Source of the DNA: Holophagales bacterium
Lineage (GTDB): Bacteria; Acidobacteriota; Thermoanaerobaculia; Multivoradales; Multivoraceae
Assembly: GCA_009845425.1 (NCBI GenBank)
Contig: VXZQ01000006.1
Location: 337,590-397,509 of the forward strand
Reading direction: 5' to 3'
Length of the DNA: 59,920 nucleotides
Part shown: positions 25,370 through 33,456 of the stretch, one piece after another
How positions within the stretch are numbered: position 1 is the stretch's first letter
Layout: the number at the start of each line of letters is the position of its first letter
Position numbers and translations under genes: made by a program
The notes under the pieces: model-generated
What the model was told of the DNA's origin: nothing
The model's input: the letters and a program-made list of their open reading frames with translations, nothing else
Databases searched by the model: none

Positions 25370-26872
25370 CTACGTCTGCGGTCTTAGGTCGAACGCCACG
25401 GCCTCGCGGTCGTTGCGCACCAGCAGGACGCCCTCGGCGATCGCCGGGTTGTTCCAGGTGCGTCCCGAGACGGCAGGCAGCGCGGCGACTTCCTGGTGGC
25501 TTTCGGGCGTGGCGCGCACCAGGACGAGCTGACCCCGTTCCGTGGTAATCAGCAGGTGGCCTGAGGCGAGCAGGAGCTGGCCGTGGCCGTAGCGGCCGCC
25601 CTTCCACATGCGGTCGCCGGTGTCGGCGTCGACGCAGGCGAGGATGCCGTTGTCCAGCCCGTAGACGTAGCCGTCGTGGAAGACGGAGGTCGAGAACGTG
25701 TTCTTCATCCGGTTGTTGAACCAGATCTCGCTCACCGACGCGGTGTTCGCTTCGAGATCGGCGTCGACTTCGAGCACCGCGGCACCGTGACCGTAGCCGG
25801 ACGACACGAAGATGCGGTTCGGCGCCACCTGGAGCGGCTGCGCGGCGTTGATGCCGTTCATCGTCGCCCAGGGCCTGCTCCAGTAGGTCCCACTGCCGTC
25901 GGTGGCAATCCCTGTGACCTGATCGGCGCCGATCAGGACGATTTGGGAAAGGCCGTCCAGCGTGAAGACCGTTGGCGCGGTGTACGCGCCCTGGGCGTCG
26001 AGAGCCCGCCAGCGAATCGCGCCGGTCTCCAGTTCGTAGGCGATCACGGCTCCGTTCGGGCCACCGGGTGCGGTGAGGACCGCTCCATCCAGAATCGCCG
26101 GTGATGCCGCCATGCCCCAGGTCAGGTTCGCGGCGCCCGAGTCCTCGAGAACGTTCGTGCGCCAGATCGACGCTCCGGTCGCGGCGTCGAGCGCCCGGAG
26201 TTCGCCGGTGGCGCCGAGTGCGACCAGGGTGCCCTCATACAGGGCCGGCGTGGCGCGTGGGCCGTCGCCGCCCATGCTCTCCTGGAACCGCGCGTCCCAG
26301 CTTGCGCTCCAGCGTTCCACGCCGGTCAGGAGGTCATACGCGGCGACGACCTCCTGTTCCCGCCGCTGCTCGATCGTGTAGGCGAGGCCGTCTCCGACCA
26401 CGAAGGAGGCGTAGCCGCCGCCGACCGGGATGCGCCAGAGCTCCGGTGGGCCTTCGTTCGGCCAGTCCGTGTTGATCGGCTGGGGATAGCGGCCGTCCAT
26501 GTGGACGCCGCGGTAGTAGGGCCAGGAGCCCGGTGACGGAGTTGCGGGGTCCAGGCCGGATTCAGGCGCCTCGGTCTGTTCGGCTTCGAGAACGGCTTCG
26601 TCGGGTTCATCGGCCACCGACTCGGGCGGCGCGGGGCTGGCAACTGGCGCGATATCCGGGCTCTGTTCACGGTGCGTCTCGATCGCCCGGTAGTGGCGGT
26701 CCTCGTGGTGAAAGTCGAGTTGCGGCATCAGACCGCCCGTGATCTGGAGGTGCATCCCCGTCGTCAGGTTCAGCACCAGCGCCAGACCGGCGAGCGCGGC
26801 CACCGAGATACCGGTCCACTTCAGGAAGGCGAGAAAGCGGCTTCGTCTTCTGGTCTTGGTCATCGCTGGCAT
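25370..26872 (-). CDS. membrane-anchored BamB-like beta-propeller protein
   Basis: 500 residues. A basic N-terminus (TKTRRRSRFLAFLKW) leads into one TM helix (TGISVAALAGLALVLNLTTG), then an acidic, Pro-rich linker and an eight-blade PQQ-like (BamB/quinoprotein-type) propeller. Blade motifs include YDLLTGVERWSASW, DAATGASIWRTNV and DADTGDRMWKGGRYGHGQ. No PQQ-binding Cys-Cys ring or catalytic Asp-Glu pair is obvious, so I call it a scaffold or sensor propeller rather than a dehydrogenase. It diverges from the acyl-CoA dehydrogenase gene with only 47 bp between starts. ATG 26872 has AGGGA upstream; ATG 26863 is an alternative. Confidence 0.8.
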   Translation of the reverse strand: MPAMTKTRRRSRFLAFLKWTGISVAALAGLALVLNLTTGMHLQITGGLMPQLDFHHEDRHYRAIETHREQSPDIAPVASPAPPESVADEPDEAVLEAEQTEAPESGLDPATPSPGSWPYYRGVHMDGRYPQPINTDWPNEGPPELWRIPVGGGYASFVVGDGLAYTIEQRREQEVVAAYDLLTGVERWSASWDARFQESMGGDGPRATPALYEGTLVALGATGELRALDAATGASIWRTNVLEDSGAANLTWGMAASPAILDGAVLTAPGGPNGAVIAYELETGAIRWRALDAQGAYTAPTVFTLDGLSQIVLIGADQVTGIATDGSGTYWSRPWATMNGINAAQPLQVAPNRIFVSSGYGHGAAVLEVDADLEANTASVSEIWFNNRMKNTFSTSVFHDGYVYGLDNGILACVDADTGDRMWKGGRYGHGQLLLASGHLLITTERGQLVLVRATPESHQEVAALPAVSGRTWNNPAIAEGVLLVRNDREAVAFDLRPQT

Positions 26873-26902
26873 CCTATTCCCTGGCGGTTCGGAGGTCGCT
26901 GC

Positions 26903-26908
26903 TACTCT
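26903..26908 (+). promoter_or_regulatory. possible -10 box (TACTCT)
   Basis: TACTCT in GCTACTCTGCC, 11 nt before the GTG at 26920, which has no Shine-Dalgarno in the usual place. It would give a nearly leaderless transcript. Confidence 0.35.
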
Positions 26909-26919
26909 GCCGTCCCTCT

Positions 26920-28077
26920 GTGAAGGCCCCCACGGTCCATCTCCGCTTCTCGCCCGCGGTCGTGCCGGAAGCGGCCGACAACCTCCGATCCGAGGTTCGG
27001 GAGCTACTCGAAGAGACGCGCGCCGAGGGCGTCTGGTTACCGGACGGACTCTCCTGGTGGGGCCGCAACCCGGCGCTCAGCCGCGCGCTCGGCGACGCAG
27101 GCTTCATTGGCATGACCTGGCCGCGCGAGTACGGCGGCTCGGAGCGGAGTTACCTGGAGCGCTACGTCGTGACCGAGGAACTGCTGGCGGCCTGTGCGCC
27201 GACCGCCTTCCACTGGTTCGCCGACCGCCAGATCGGCCCGAGCATCCTGCGTTACGGCACCGAGGAGCAGAAGCAGCGCTTCCTGCCGCCGATCGCCCGT
27301 GGCGAGCTCTCGTTCGCGGTCGGCATGAGCGAGCCCGACTCCGGTTCCGACCTGGCCTCGATCCGCACCCGCGCCGAGCGCACGAACGGCGGCTGGCGTC
27401 TCAACGGCTCGAAGATCTGGACCTCCTACGCGCACGACGCGGAGTACTGCGTCGCCCTGGTGCGCACGGAGCCGAAGTCGGACAAGCGGCACGCTGGCAT
27501 GAGCCAGGTCATCATCGATCTGAAGAACTCGGACGGGATCACAGTGCGGCCGATCATCGACCTCCCGGGCCGCCACGACTTCAACGAAGTCTTCTTCGAG
27601 GACGCCTTCGTGCCGGACGACTGTCTGCTCGGCAATCCCGGGGACGGTTGGGCCCAGGTGACGTCCGAGCTGGCCTACGAACGGAGCGGTCCGGAGCGCT
27701 TCCTGACGAACTTCCATCTGCTGGGCGCGCTGGTCGACGTGCTGGATGGGAACACGTCGCCGGCGGCGCGTCGCGAAGTCGGGCTGCTCGTCAGCCGGCT
27801 CTGGGCGCTGCGCGCCGCCTCGGTTTCGGTTGCCGCGGCGCTCGAGGCCGGCGAGACGCCCAACGTCGAGTCGGCCCTGGTCAAGGACCTGGGCACCAAC
27901 TTCCAGCAGGAGGTGCCGGAGATCGTCCGCCGCGTTGTGGCCGATGAAGGCGTGTCCGACCAGGGGGTCCTCGACATCCTGCGCCAGGTCATCCTGGCCG
28001 CGCCCTCCTACACGATCCAGGGCGGCGCGACCGAGATCCTCCGCGGCATCGTCGCCCGCGGACTGAGGCTGCGATGA
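26920..28077 (+). CDS. acyl-CoA dehydrogenase, catalytic-type subunit
   Basis: 385 residues from GTG 26920. It has the three-part ACAD fold, with the FAD/substrate motif SFAVGMSEPDSGSDLASI and WRLNGSKIWTSYAHDAE. The usual C-terminal catalytic motif (YEG) is replaced by YTIQGGATEILRG, while a glutamate sits in the alternative helix-G position (Glu254 in LAYERSGPERF). That position is used by isovaleryl-CoA and several steroid-degrading ACADs. The next gene is a second, degenerate ACAD overlapping by 4 bp, so a heteromeric enzyme is likely. It heads a run with a MaoC protein and a tannase-like esterase. Substrate unknown; steroid side chain or branched acyl-CoA are candidates. Confidence 0.85.
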   Translation: MKAPTVHLRFSPAVVPEAADNLRSEVRELLEETRAEGVWLPDGLSWWGRNPALSRALGDAGFIGMTWPREYGGSERSYLERYVVTEELLAACAPTAFHWFADRQIGPSILRYGTEEQKQRFLPPIARGELSFAVGMSEPDSGSDLASIRTRAERTNGGWRLNGSKIWTSYAHDAEYCVALVRTEPKSDKRHAGMSQVIIDLKNSDGITVRPIIDLPGRHDFNEVFFEDAFVPDDCLLGNPGDGWAQVTSELAYERSGPERFLTNFHLLGALVDVLDGNTSPAARREVGLLVSRLWALRAASVSVAAALEAGETPNVESALVKDLGTNFQQEVPEIVRRVVADEGVSDQGVLDILRQVILAAPSYTIQGGATEILRGIVARGLRLR

Positions 28078-29102
28078 GCGAGATGCGGCAGCTTCTCCTG
28101 GATACGGCCGTGCGCCTGTTCGAGGAGGCGTCGGAGGACGAGGTCTTCGAGGCGGTCGAGGAAGGTCGCTTCCCGGAGGACCACTGGCGGGCGATCGAGG
28201 AGAACGGCCTGGTCGACATGCTCCTGCGCGAAGAAGACGGTGGCGCCGGCGTCGCCTTCGGCGACGCGATGGCGGTAGCGCGGACGGCCGGCGCCTTCGC
28301 TCTGCCGATGCCCCTGGTCGAGACGATGATCGGCCGGTGGCTGCTCTCGGGAGCCGGCCTTGAGGCGCCTGCGGGTCCATTGGGAGTGGTGACCGCCGCC
28401 GGCCGACTCGAGGTGGCCTGGCCGGACGAGATTTCGGCGCTAGTCGTGTCTGACGCCGCGGACCGCGTCGGCTGGGTCGCCGCCGGCGAGTTCGAGTTCG
28501 AGCACGGCACGAACGGTGCCGGTGAACCGGTGGGGCGGTTGCGCGAGCCACCGCCGATCCCGCCGGGACAGTCGGGCGGCCTCGACTCGGAGCGGTCTCC
28601 CTCCACCCTGATGGCCGTCGCCCGTGCCGCCATGATCGCCGGCGCCATGGAGCGCGTCCTGGATCTGACGATCGAGCACGTTCAGGGACGGGTCCAGTTC
28701 GGGCGGCCGCTGGCCCGCTTCCAGGCCGTGCAGCAACTGGTCGCGGTGATGGCGAGCCACGCCGCCGTGGTCGGCGTCGCGGCGGACACTGCGATCGCGG
28801 CCGTCGAAACGGTGCTCGACCGTGACGGCGGCGACGCCACATTCATGGCGGCGTGCGCCAAGGCGCGCGCCAGCGAGGCCTGCTACGAGGTCACGCGCAT
28901 CGCGCACCAGCTCCACGGTGCGATCGGCTACACGCGCGAGCACGATCTGCACCGGTTCACGCGGAGACTGTGGATCTGGCGTGACGCCGACGGGGATGAG
29001 GGCTACTGGCAGCAGCGGGTCGGCGAGATGGCGATTCGCTCCGGTGGGGCGGGCCTGTGGCCGCTGCTGGTCGAGACGCGTCCTGCAGCCTTGGAACGAT
29101 AG
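28074..29102 (+). CDS. acyl-CoA dehydrogenase, partner subunit
   Basis: 342 residues; ATG 28074 overlaps the previous stop (ATGA), so it is translationally coupled. It keeps the helical N-terminal domain and the C-terminal bundle (QGRVQFGRPLARFQAVQQL, HQLHGAIGYTREHDLHRFTR) of ACADs. The central beta-domain is short and lacks the SEPxxGSD motif, and the catalytic glutamate equivalent is not evident. This is the pattern of the non-catalytic or FAD-sharing partner in alpha2beta2 ACADs known from steroid catabolism. On its own it would probably not be active. 41 bp separate it from the MaoC gene. Confidence 0.8.
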   Translation: MSEMRQLLLDTAVRLFEEASEDEVFEAVEEGRFPEDHWRAIEENGLVDMLLREEDGGAGVAFGDAMAVARTAGAFALPMPLVETMIGRWLLSGAGLEAPAGPLGVVTAAGRLEVAWPDEISALVVSDAADRVGWVAAGEFEFEHGTNGAGEPVGRLREPPPIPPGQSGGLDSERSPSTLMAVARAAMIAGAMERVLDLTIEHVQGRVQFGRPLARFQAVQQLVAVMASHAAVVGVAADTAIAAVETVLDRDGGDATFMAACAKARASEACYEVTRIAHQLHGAIGYTREHDLHRFTRRLWIWRDADGDEGYWQQRVGEMAIRSGGAGLWPLLVETRPAALER

Positions 29103-29143
29103 GCTCAGCCTTTCTCGGGCGAAGCCGAAGCGGGGAGAAGAGG

Positions 29144-29986
29144 ATGGACCGGCCGAACGGCAACGGGCCGTACGTTGGAAAGCGGCTGAGCAGCGGGAGC
29201 TTCGTCGTTGACGACGCCGTGCTCGCGGACTACTACGGCGGCCTGGAACTCGAACCGCCGAGCAGCGGCCTGTTGCCGTCCACGATCGCGAGCGGCCCGG
29301 ACGGCGACTACTTCAGCGAGATCGCATTCGCCAACCAGACCGGCCATCTCTGGATGCGCGAGGAATGGGCGCTCTCGGCGCCGATGAAGGCTGGCGCCGC
29401 GTACAGCGTCGAGGGCGACATCTGCGACATCTACGACCGGCGCAACCGGGTCGTCGTCGACTACCGGGTCAGGCTCAGGGACGGCGACGGCTGGCTGGTC
29501 CTGGAGACCCACCATCACCAGAGCTTCCTCCGTGACCAGGAGTACACCGGGGACGTCGACCTGCGCGATCCGCGAAAGAAGCCGGGAGCGCGACGCTTCG
29601 ACGTACCGCGGGGTGAACGGTTCGGCGGTCTGGAGCGCACGATCTCACTCGAGATGTGCGGCCAGTTCTTTCACGGCAATGCCAACTACCACACCGACAG
29701 GGAAGCGTCCCGCGAACTCGGCTTCCAGGACGTCGTGGTCGGCGGCCGGATGACGATGGGCTACGTCGGCCACATTCTCGAAGAGCGTTTCGGCGAGGCA
29801 TGGTGGCGGAGTGGCTCCTTCGACCTCAAGTTCACGAACCCGGTCTGGCCCGGGGACACGATTACCGTCAACGGTGTCGTGACCGGTCCGGATCCGGACG
29901 ATCCCGAACGCACCGCGGCCTTCGTCTGGATCGCCAAGGCGGACGGCACGGTGGCGCTCATCGCCCGTGCCGGCGTTGCGGCCTGA
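29144..29986 (+). CDS. MaoC-like (hot-dog) acyl dehydratase family protein
   Basis: 280 residues from ATG 29144 (GGGGAG 6 nt upstream). Two hot-dog folds in tandem: an N-terminal half with STIASGPDGDYFSEIAFAN, and a C-terminal half with the hydratase region HGNANYHTDREASRELGF and SFDLKFTNPVWPGDTITVNG. The hydratase-2 signature GDxNPxH is degenerate (G-N-A-N-Y-H), with Asn replacing the catalytic Asp while the His stays. It may be a hydratase with altered chemistry, or an inactive partner. It follows the ACAD pair and likely hydrates the enoyl-CoA they make, if active. Confidence 0.8.
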   Translation: MDRPNGNGPYVGKRLSSGSFVVDDAVLADYYGGLELEPPSSGLLPSTIASGPDGDYFSEIAFANQTGHLWMREEWALSAPMKAGAAYSVEGDICDIYDRRNRVVVDYRVRLRDGDGWLVLETHHHQSFLRDQEYTGDVDLRDPRKKPGARRFDVPRGERFGGLERTISLEMCGQFFHGNANYHTDREASRELGFQDVVVGGRMTMGYVGHILEERFGEAWWRSGSFDLKFTNPVWPGDTITVNGVVTGPDPDDPERTAAFVWIAKADGTVALIARAGVAA

Positions 29987-30017
29987 TCTTCGACACCTCT
30001 TCCCGGAGAAGCACGAC

Positions 30018-31493
30018 ATGACGATCCGATTCCTTGCCCTCGCTCTGCTGCTCCTCCTGGTTGTCGCGGCTCCGCTTGCCGCCAACGACACCGGCCGCGA
30101 CTGCCGTGGCCTGGTCGCCCTGACCGACCTCGACCACGCGATCGAGCCCGGGATGCGGGTTGCGGCCTCGGAACGGGCGCCGGCGCACTGCCGTGTGCGC
30201 GGCGTCGTCAACCGGGCGATCCGCTTCGAGGTCACGCTGCCCGACGACTGGAACGGCCGGATGATGTTCAGCACGGTCGGCGGCGCCGCGGGGTTCATCG
30301 GCGACACGACGAGCCTGCTCGGCCGCGGTTTCGCGATGGCCTCGACGGACACCGGCCACGAGGGTCGGGACCGCGACTACGTGAGGCAGCCAGAGGCCCT
30401 GCTCGACTACGCCTACCGTGGCGTGCATCTCGCGACCGCGGCCGCCAAGCGGGTGATCCAGCGCTACTACGGCCGCGAGATCGACTACTCCTACGTCAAG
30501 GGCTGCTCGAACGGCGGGCGTGCCGCGATGCTCGAAGCGACCCGCTTTCCCGGCGACTATGACGGCGTTCTGGCCGGGGCGCCGGCCTTCCGGTTCCAGG
30601 AGTTCGTGCCGTGGATGATCGGCGGCGCGCGCCTGCAGGCGAGGCACCCTCTGACCGCGGAGTCGTTCCAGTTGCTCGGCAAGGCCTCCCGCGAAGCCTG
30701 CGACGCGCTGGACGGCGTCGAGGACGGCGTGATCGACGATCCGATGAAGTGCACCGCCGACGTCTTCGATCTGAACGCCCTGCAGTGCCCGCCGGACTCG
30801 ACTGAGAACTGCCTCACCGCGGGCCAGCTCCAGACCGCTCGCTACATGTACGCGGACGTCGTCGACGCGGACGGCAACGTCCTCTCACCCGGTGTGCCGC
30901 CGGGCGCCGAGGACGCCGGCGACTGGGCGACGTGGATGCTGCCGACCGCCCGGCGCGGGGCTCCGGACCAGTCGCTGATCGACGGCATGGACGTGCTGCT
31001 CGAGGCCCTGATGCGCTTCGAGCCGGACTTCAACGTCGAGGAGTTCGACCCGGTCGCCGACCGCGATCTGCTCACGGCCGCCACCGCGCCCCTCGACGTG
31101 CTTACGGCGGACCTCTCGGCGTTCCGGGCCCGCGGCGGCAAGCTGCTGATGTACCAGGGCTGGAACGACTACCCCCTGCGCCCGCAGCGAGCGATCGACT
31201 ACCTGCACGACGTGGAGAGGGAGAGCGGCGGGGCGGACGAGGCCGGCGGGTTCTTCCGCCTGTTCATGGTGCCCGGCATGATCCACTGCTCCCGCGGCCC
31301 CGGTGCCTGGGTCGCCGACTATGTCGACCCGCTGGTCGCCTGGACCGAGAAGGGCGTCGCGCCCGAGCGGATCGAGGCAAGCCGTCCGGGGCCGGAGCCG
31401 GCGTTCACGCGGCCGCTTTGCGCGTGGCCGGAGACGGCGAAGTACGGCGGCGAGGGCGACGTGAACGACGCCGCGAACTGGAGTTGCCGCTAG
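30018..31493 (+). CDS. secreted tannase / feruloyl esterase family protein
   Basis: 491 residues from ATG 30018 (CGGAGAA 7 nt upstream), with a signal peptide (FLALALLLLLVVAAPLAA). Tannase family (alpha/beta hydrolase): nucleophile Ser164 in YVKGCSNGGRAAM, then the Asp region YQGWNDYPLRP and the His region VPGMIHCSRGPG. The Cys residues flanking the catalytic elements (GCS and MIHC) match the CS-D-HC arrangement of this family. It would hydrolyse esters of plant-type phenolics or similar aryl esters outside the cytoplasm. Its stop shares the palindrome CTAG with the stop of the convergent ankyrin gene. Confidence 0.85.
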   Translation: MTIRFLALALLLLLVVAAPLAANDTGRDCRGLVALTDLDHAIEPGMRVAASERAPAHCRVRGVVNRAIRFEVTLPDDWNGRMMFSTVGGAAGFIGDTTSLLGRGFAMASTDTGHEGRDRDYVRQPEALLDYAYRGVHLATAAAKRVIQRYYGREIDYSYVKGCSNGGRAAMLEATRFPGDYDGVLAGAPAFRFQEFVPWMIGGARLQARHPLTAESFQLLGKASREACDALDGVEDGVIDDPMKCTADVFDLNALQCPPDSTENCLTAGQLQTARYMYADVVDADGNVLSPGVPPGAEDAGDWATWMLPTARRGAPDQSLIDGMDVLLEALMRFEPDFNVEEFDPVADRDLLTAATAPLDVLTADLSAFRARGGKLLMYQGWNDYPLRPQRAIDYLHDVERESGGADEAGGFFRLFMVPGMIHCSRGPGAWVADYVDPLVAWTEKGVAPERIEASRPGPEPAFTRPLCAWPETAKYGGEGDVNDAANWSCR

Positions 31494-33307
31494 CGGGACG
31501 CGCCGCGGAGCGCGTCGATGACATCCTCGCGCTTGGCCTTGTCTGCCGCGTAGCGGAGAGGGGTCGCGTCTTCGTGGTTTAGCGCTCCGACGTCTGCCCC
31601 GGCCGCGATCAAGGCCTTGATGGGGTCGGCGTCGGCAGCCTCCCAGGCGGCGTAGTGGAGGGGAGTGTTGCCCTCGTCGTCCCGTGCGTTCACCATCACG
31701 CCGGCCGCGAGCAGGGTGGAGAGAGGCGCGAAAGATGAGCGTGTGCTGCACCCCTTAAGCGTGTAGACGCGCATGACTCCGATGGACTGGGCGGCCAGGT
31801 GCAGGGGAGTCCGGCCGGCGCCATCTTGCGCTTCCCTGTCGGCTCCGGCCGCGACCAGGGCCTCGATGATGCCGCGATTCGCCAATCTGTGCAGTGGCGT
31901 CCTGCCGCCCCGGTCCCTTGCTTCGAGGTCGGCTCCGGCCGCAATCAACGCCTTCAGGACATCGACTCTCGCGGCCAGATGAAGTGGGGTCGACCCTTCG
32001 AGGTCTGTTGCGTCGACAGCGAAACCGGCGCTAATCAGGCTCTCCACCACCTCGACGCTGGGCTCCCTGGCTCCCACCGCCAGGTGCAGGAGGGTGCGTC
32101 CTTCCGCATCTCTGATGTCGGCGGCGGCTCCGGCGGCGATCAAGGCTTCCACGGTTGCTAGGTTGTTGTTCAGCCGAACGGCGTACTGGAGTGCCGTAGA
32201 GCCGTTCCTGTCTCTAGCGTGAACGTCGGCACCGGCGTCGACGAGAGACCGAACTGATTCCGGATGGACAGCCAGGTGCAGCGGCGTCAGGCCGCCCTCC
32301 GTCGACAGGTTCACGTCATCAATGCCGGCGGCTATCAGTGCGCTCAGCACGTCGGTCCCGGCACGTGTTGCGGCCGTGTGGAGGGGCGTGAAGCCCGATT
32401 CGTCTGCGGCCATCACGTCGAGACCCTCGCGGATCAGACGGAGAGCGGGCTTGGAGCTCTCGAACCTGAGGCTCGCGAAGTGGAGAAGCGTCTGGCCGTG
32501 CTGGTCTTTCGCGTCGATGCTGGCGCCGGCGTCGAGCAGCATCGTCAGCACCGAAGGATCGCGATTGAACTCGGCGGCTTCCAGGACGGGAGTGCGTCCC
32601 TGATCGTCGGCGGCGTCGACGACGGCGCCTGCCTTTAGCAGTTCCTCGACGATTCGCGAATCCTTGCTCCAGGCCGCTGCTTCGTGCAGGGGGGTGTCCC
32701 CATACCGGCCACGGCCGTTGACAGGTGCGCCCGCCCGGATCAGGAGGCGGAGAGCTTCGAGCCCGGCGCCCGGGCGGTGCAGAACTGTCTCTCCATTGCG
32801 GTTCCTCGCGGAGGCATCCGCACCATGGGCGAGCAGCAGGCGGACCATCGGCGCCACATTGCCGGCGTCGTTTGTCCAGTAGTCCGCTCTCACCGCCGCG
32901 TGGAGAGGGGTGTTGCCGAAGCCGCTCACCGCGTCGAGCCGGGCGCCGGCCGCGAGAAGGGCTTCGGCTACGGCCGGGTTCCCGTTCGCTATCGCCACGC
33001 TGTGAAGCGGAGTCCGGTTTGCCGGGTCCAGGGCGTCGACTCTGGCGCCGGCATCGATCAGGAGGCGGACGACAGCGGGATCCAATGTCTTCCCGGTCGC
33101 CAGGTGGAGGGGCGTGCGGCCCTCGTCGTCGACGGCGTGCACATCGGCGCCGGCGGCGAGCAGGGCGCGAACCGCCTGCGGTTCCACGCTCTTCTCGATC
33201 GCGTGGTGTAGACGACTCATGCCCCTTTCGGTGTCTTCGACTGCGGCCCAGGCGGGGGCGGCAGCAACCAGACAGGCGGCGACGAGTCCCAGGGTGCGGA
33301 TCGGCAT
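31490..33307 (-). CDS. secreted ankyrin-repeat protein, about 17 repeats
   Basis: 605 residues from ATG 33307, with GAGGAGGT 7 nt upstream and a signal peptide (MPIRTLGLVAACLVAAAPAWA); the longer frame upstream is not used. Almost all of the mature protein is ankyrin repeat, about 17 units of the type GRTPLHLA-VVRLLIDAGARVDALD. One atypical insertion in unit 15 (VYTLKGCSTRSSFAPLS) carries the only Cys in that part. No enzyme domain is seen. It is probably a periplasmic or extracellular protein-binding scaffold. The stop overlaps the tannase stop. The 149-bp gap to the divergent sulfatase holds a possible -10 box. Confidence 0.88.
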   Translation of the reverse strand: MPIRTLGLVAACLVAAAPAWAAVEDTERGMSRLHHAIEKSVEPQAVRALLAAGADVHAVDDEGRTPLHLATGKTLDPAVVRLLIDAGARVDALDPANRTPLHSVAIANGNPAVAEALLAAGARLDAVSGFGNTPLHAAVRADYWTNDAGNVAPMVRLLLAHGADASARNRNGETVLHRPGAGLEALRLLIRAGAPVNGRGRYGDTPLHEAAAWSKDSRIVEELLKAGAVVDAADDQGRTPVLEAAEFNRDPSVLTMLLDAGASIDAKDQHGQTLLHFASLRFESSKPALRLIREGLDVMAADESGFTPLHTAATRAGTDVLSALIAAGIDDVNLSTEGGLTPLHLAVHPESVRSLVDAGADVHARDRNGSTALQYAVRLNNNLATVEALIAAGAAADIRDAEGRTLLHLAVGAREPSVEVVESLISAGFAVDATDLEGSTPLHLAARVDVLKALIAAGADLEARDRGGRTPLHRLANRGIIEALVAAGADREAQDGAGRTPLHLAAQSIGVMRVYTLKGCSTRSSFAPLSTLLAAGVMVNARDDEGNTPLHYAAWEAADADPIKALIAAGADVGALNHEDATPLRYAADKAKREDVIDALRGASR

Positions 33308-33424
33308 GACGGTACCTCCTCGGTGACTTGAGAAAGGCAACGCGGCGAGATCGCAGGAACATTCCGGGCGTCTCCGCCGCTCGGTGTCGAAGCCCGCCCG
33401 AACCCGGTCGGCTTGGGAAGCCGC

Positions 33425-33430
33425 TAGCAT
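33425..33430 (+). promoter_or_regulatory. possible -10 box (TAGCAT)
   Basis: TAGCAT in CGCTAGCATTCGAC, 26 nt before the GTG at 33457, at the head of the sulfatase operon. Confidence 0.3.
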
Positions 33431-33456
33431 TCGACGCCAACCAGGACGCAGACACG

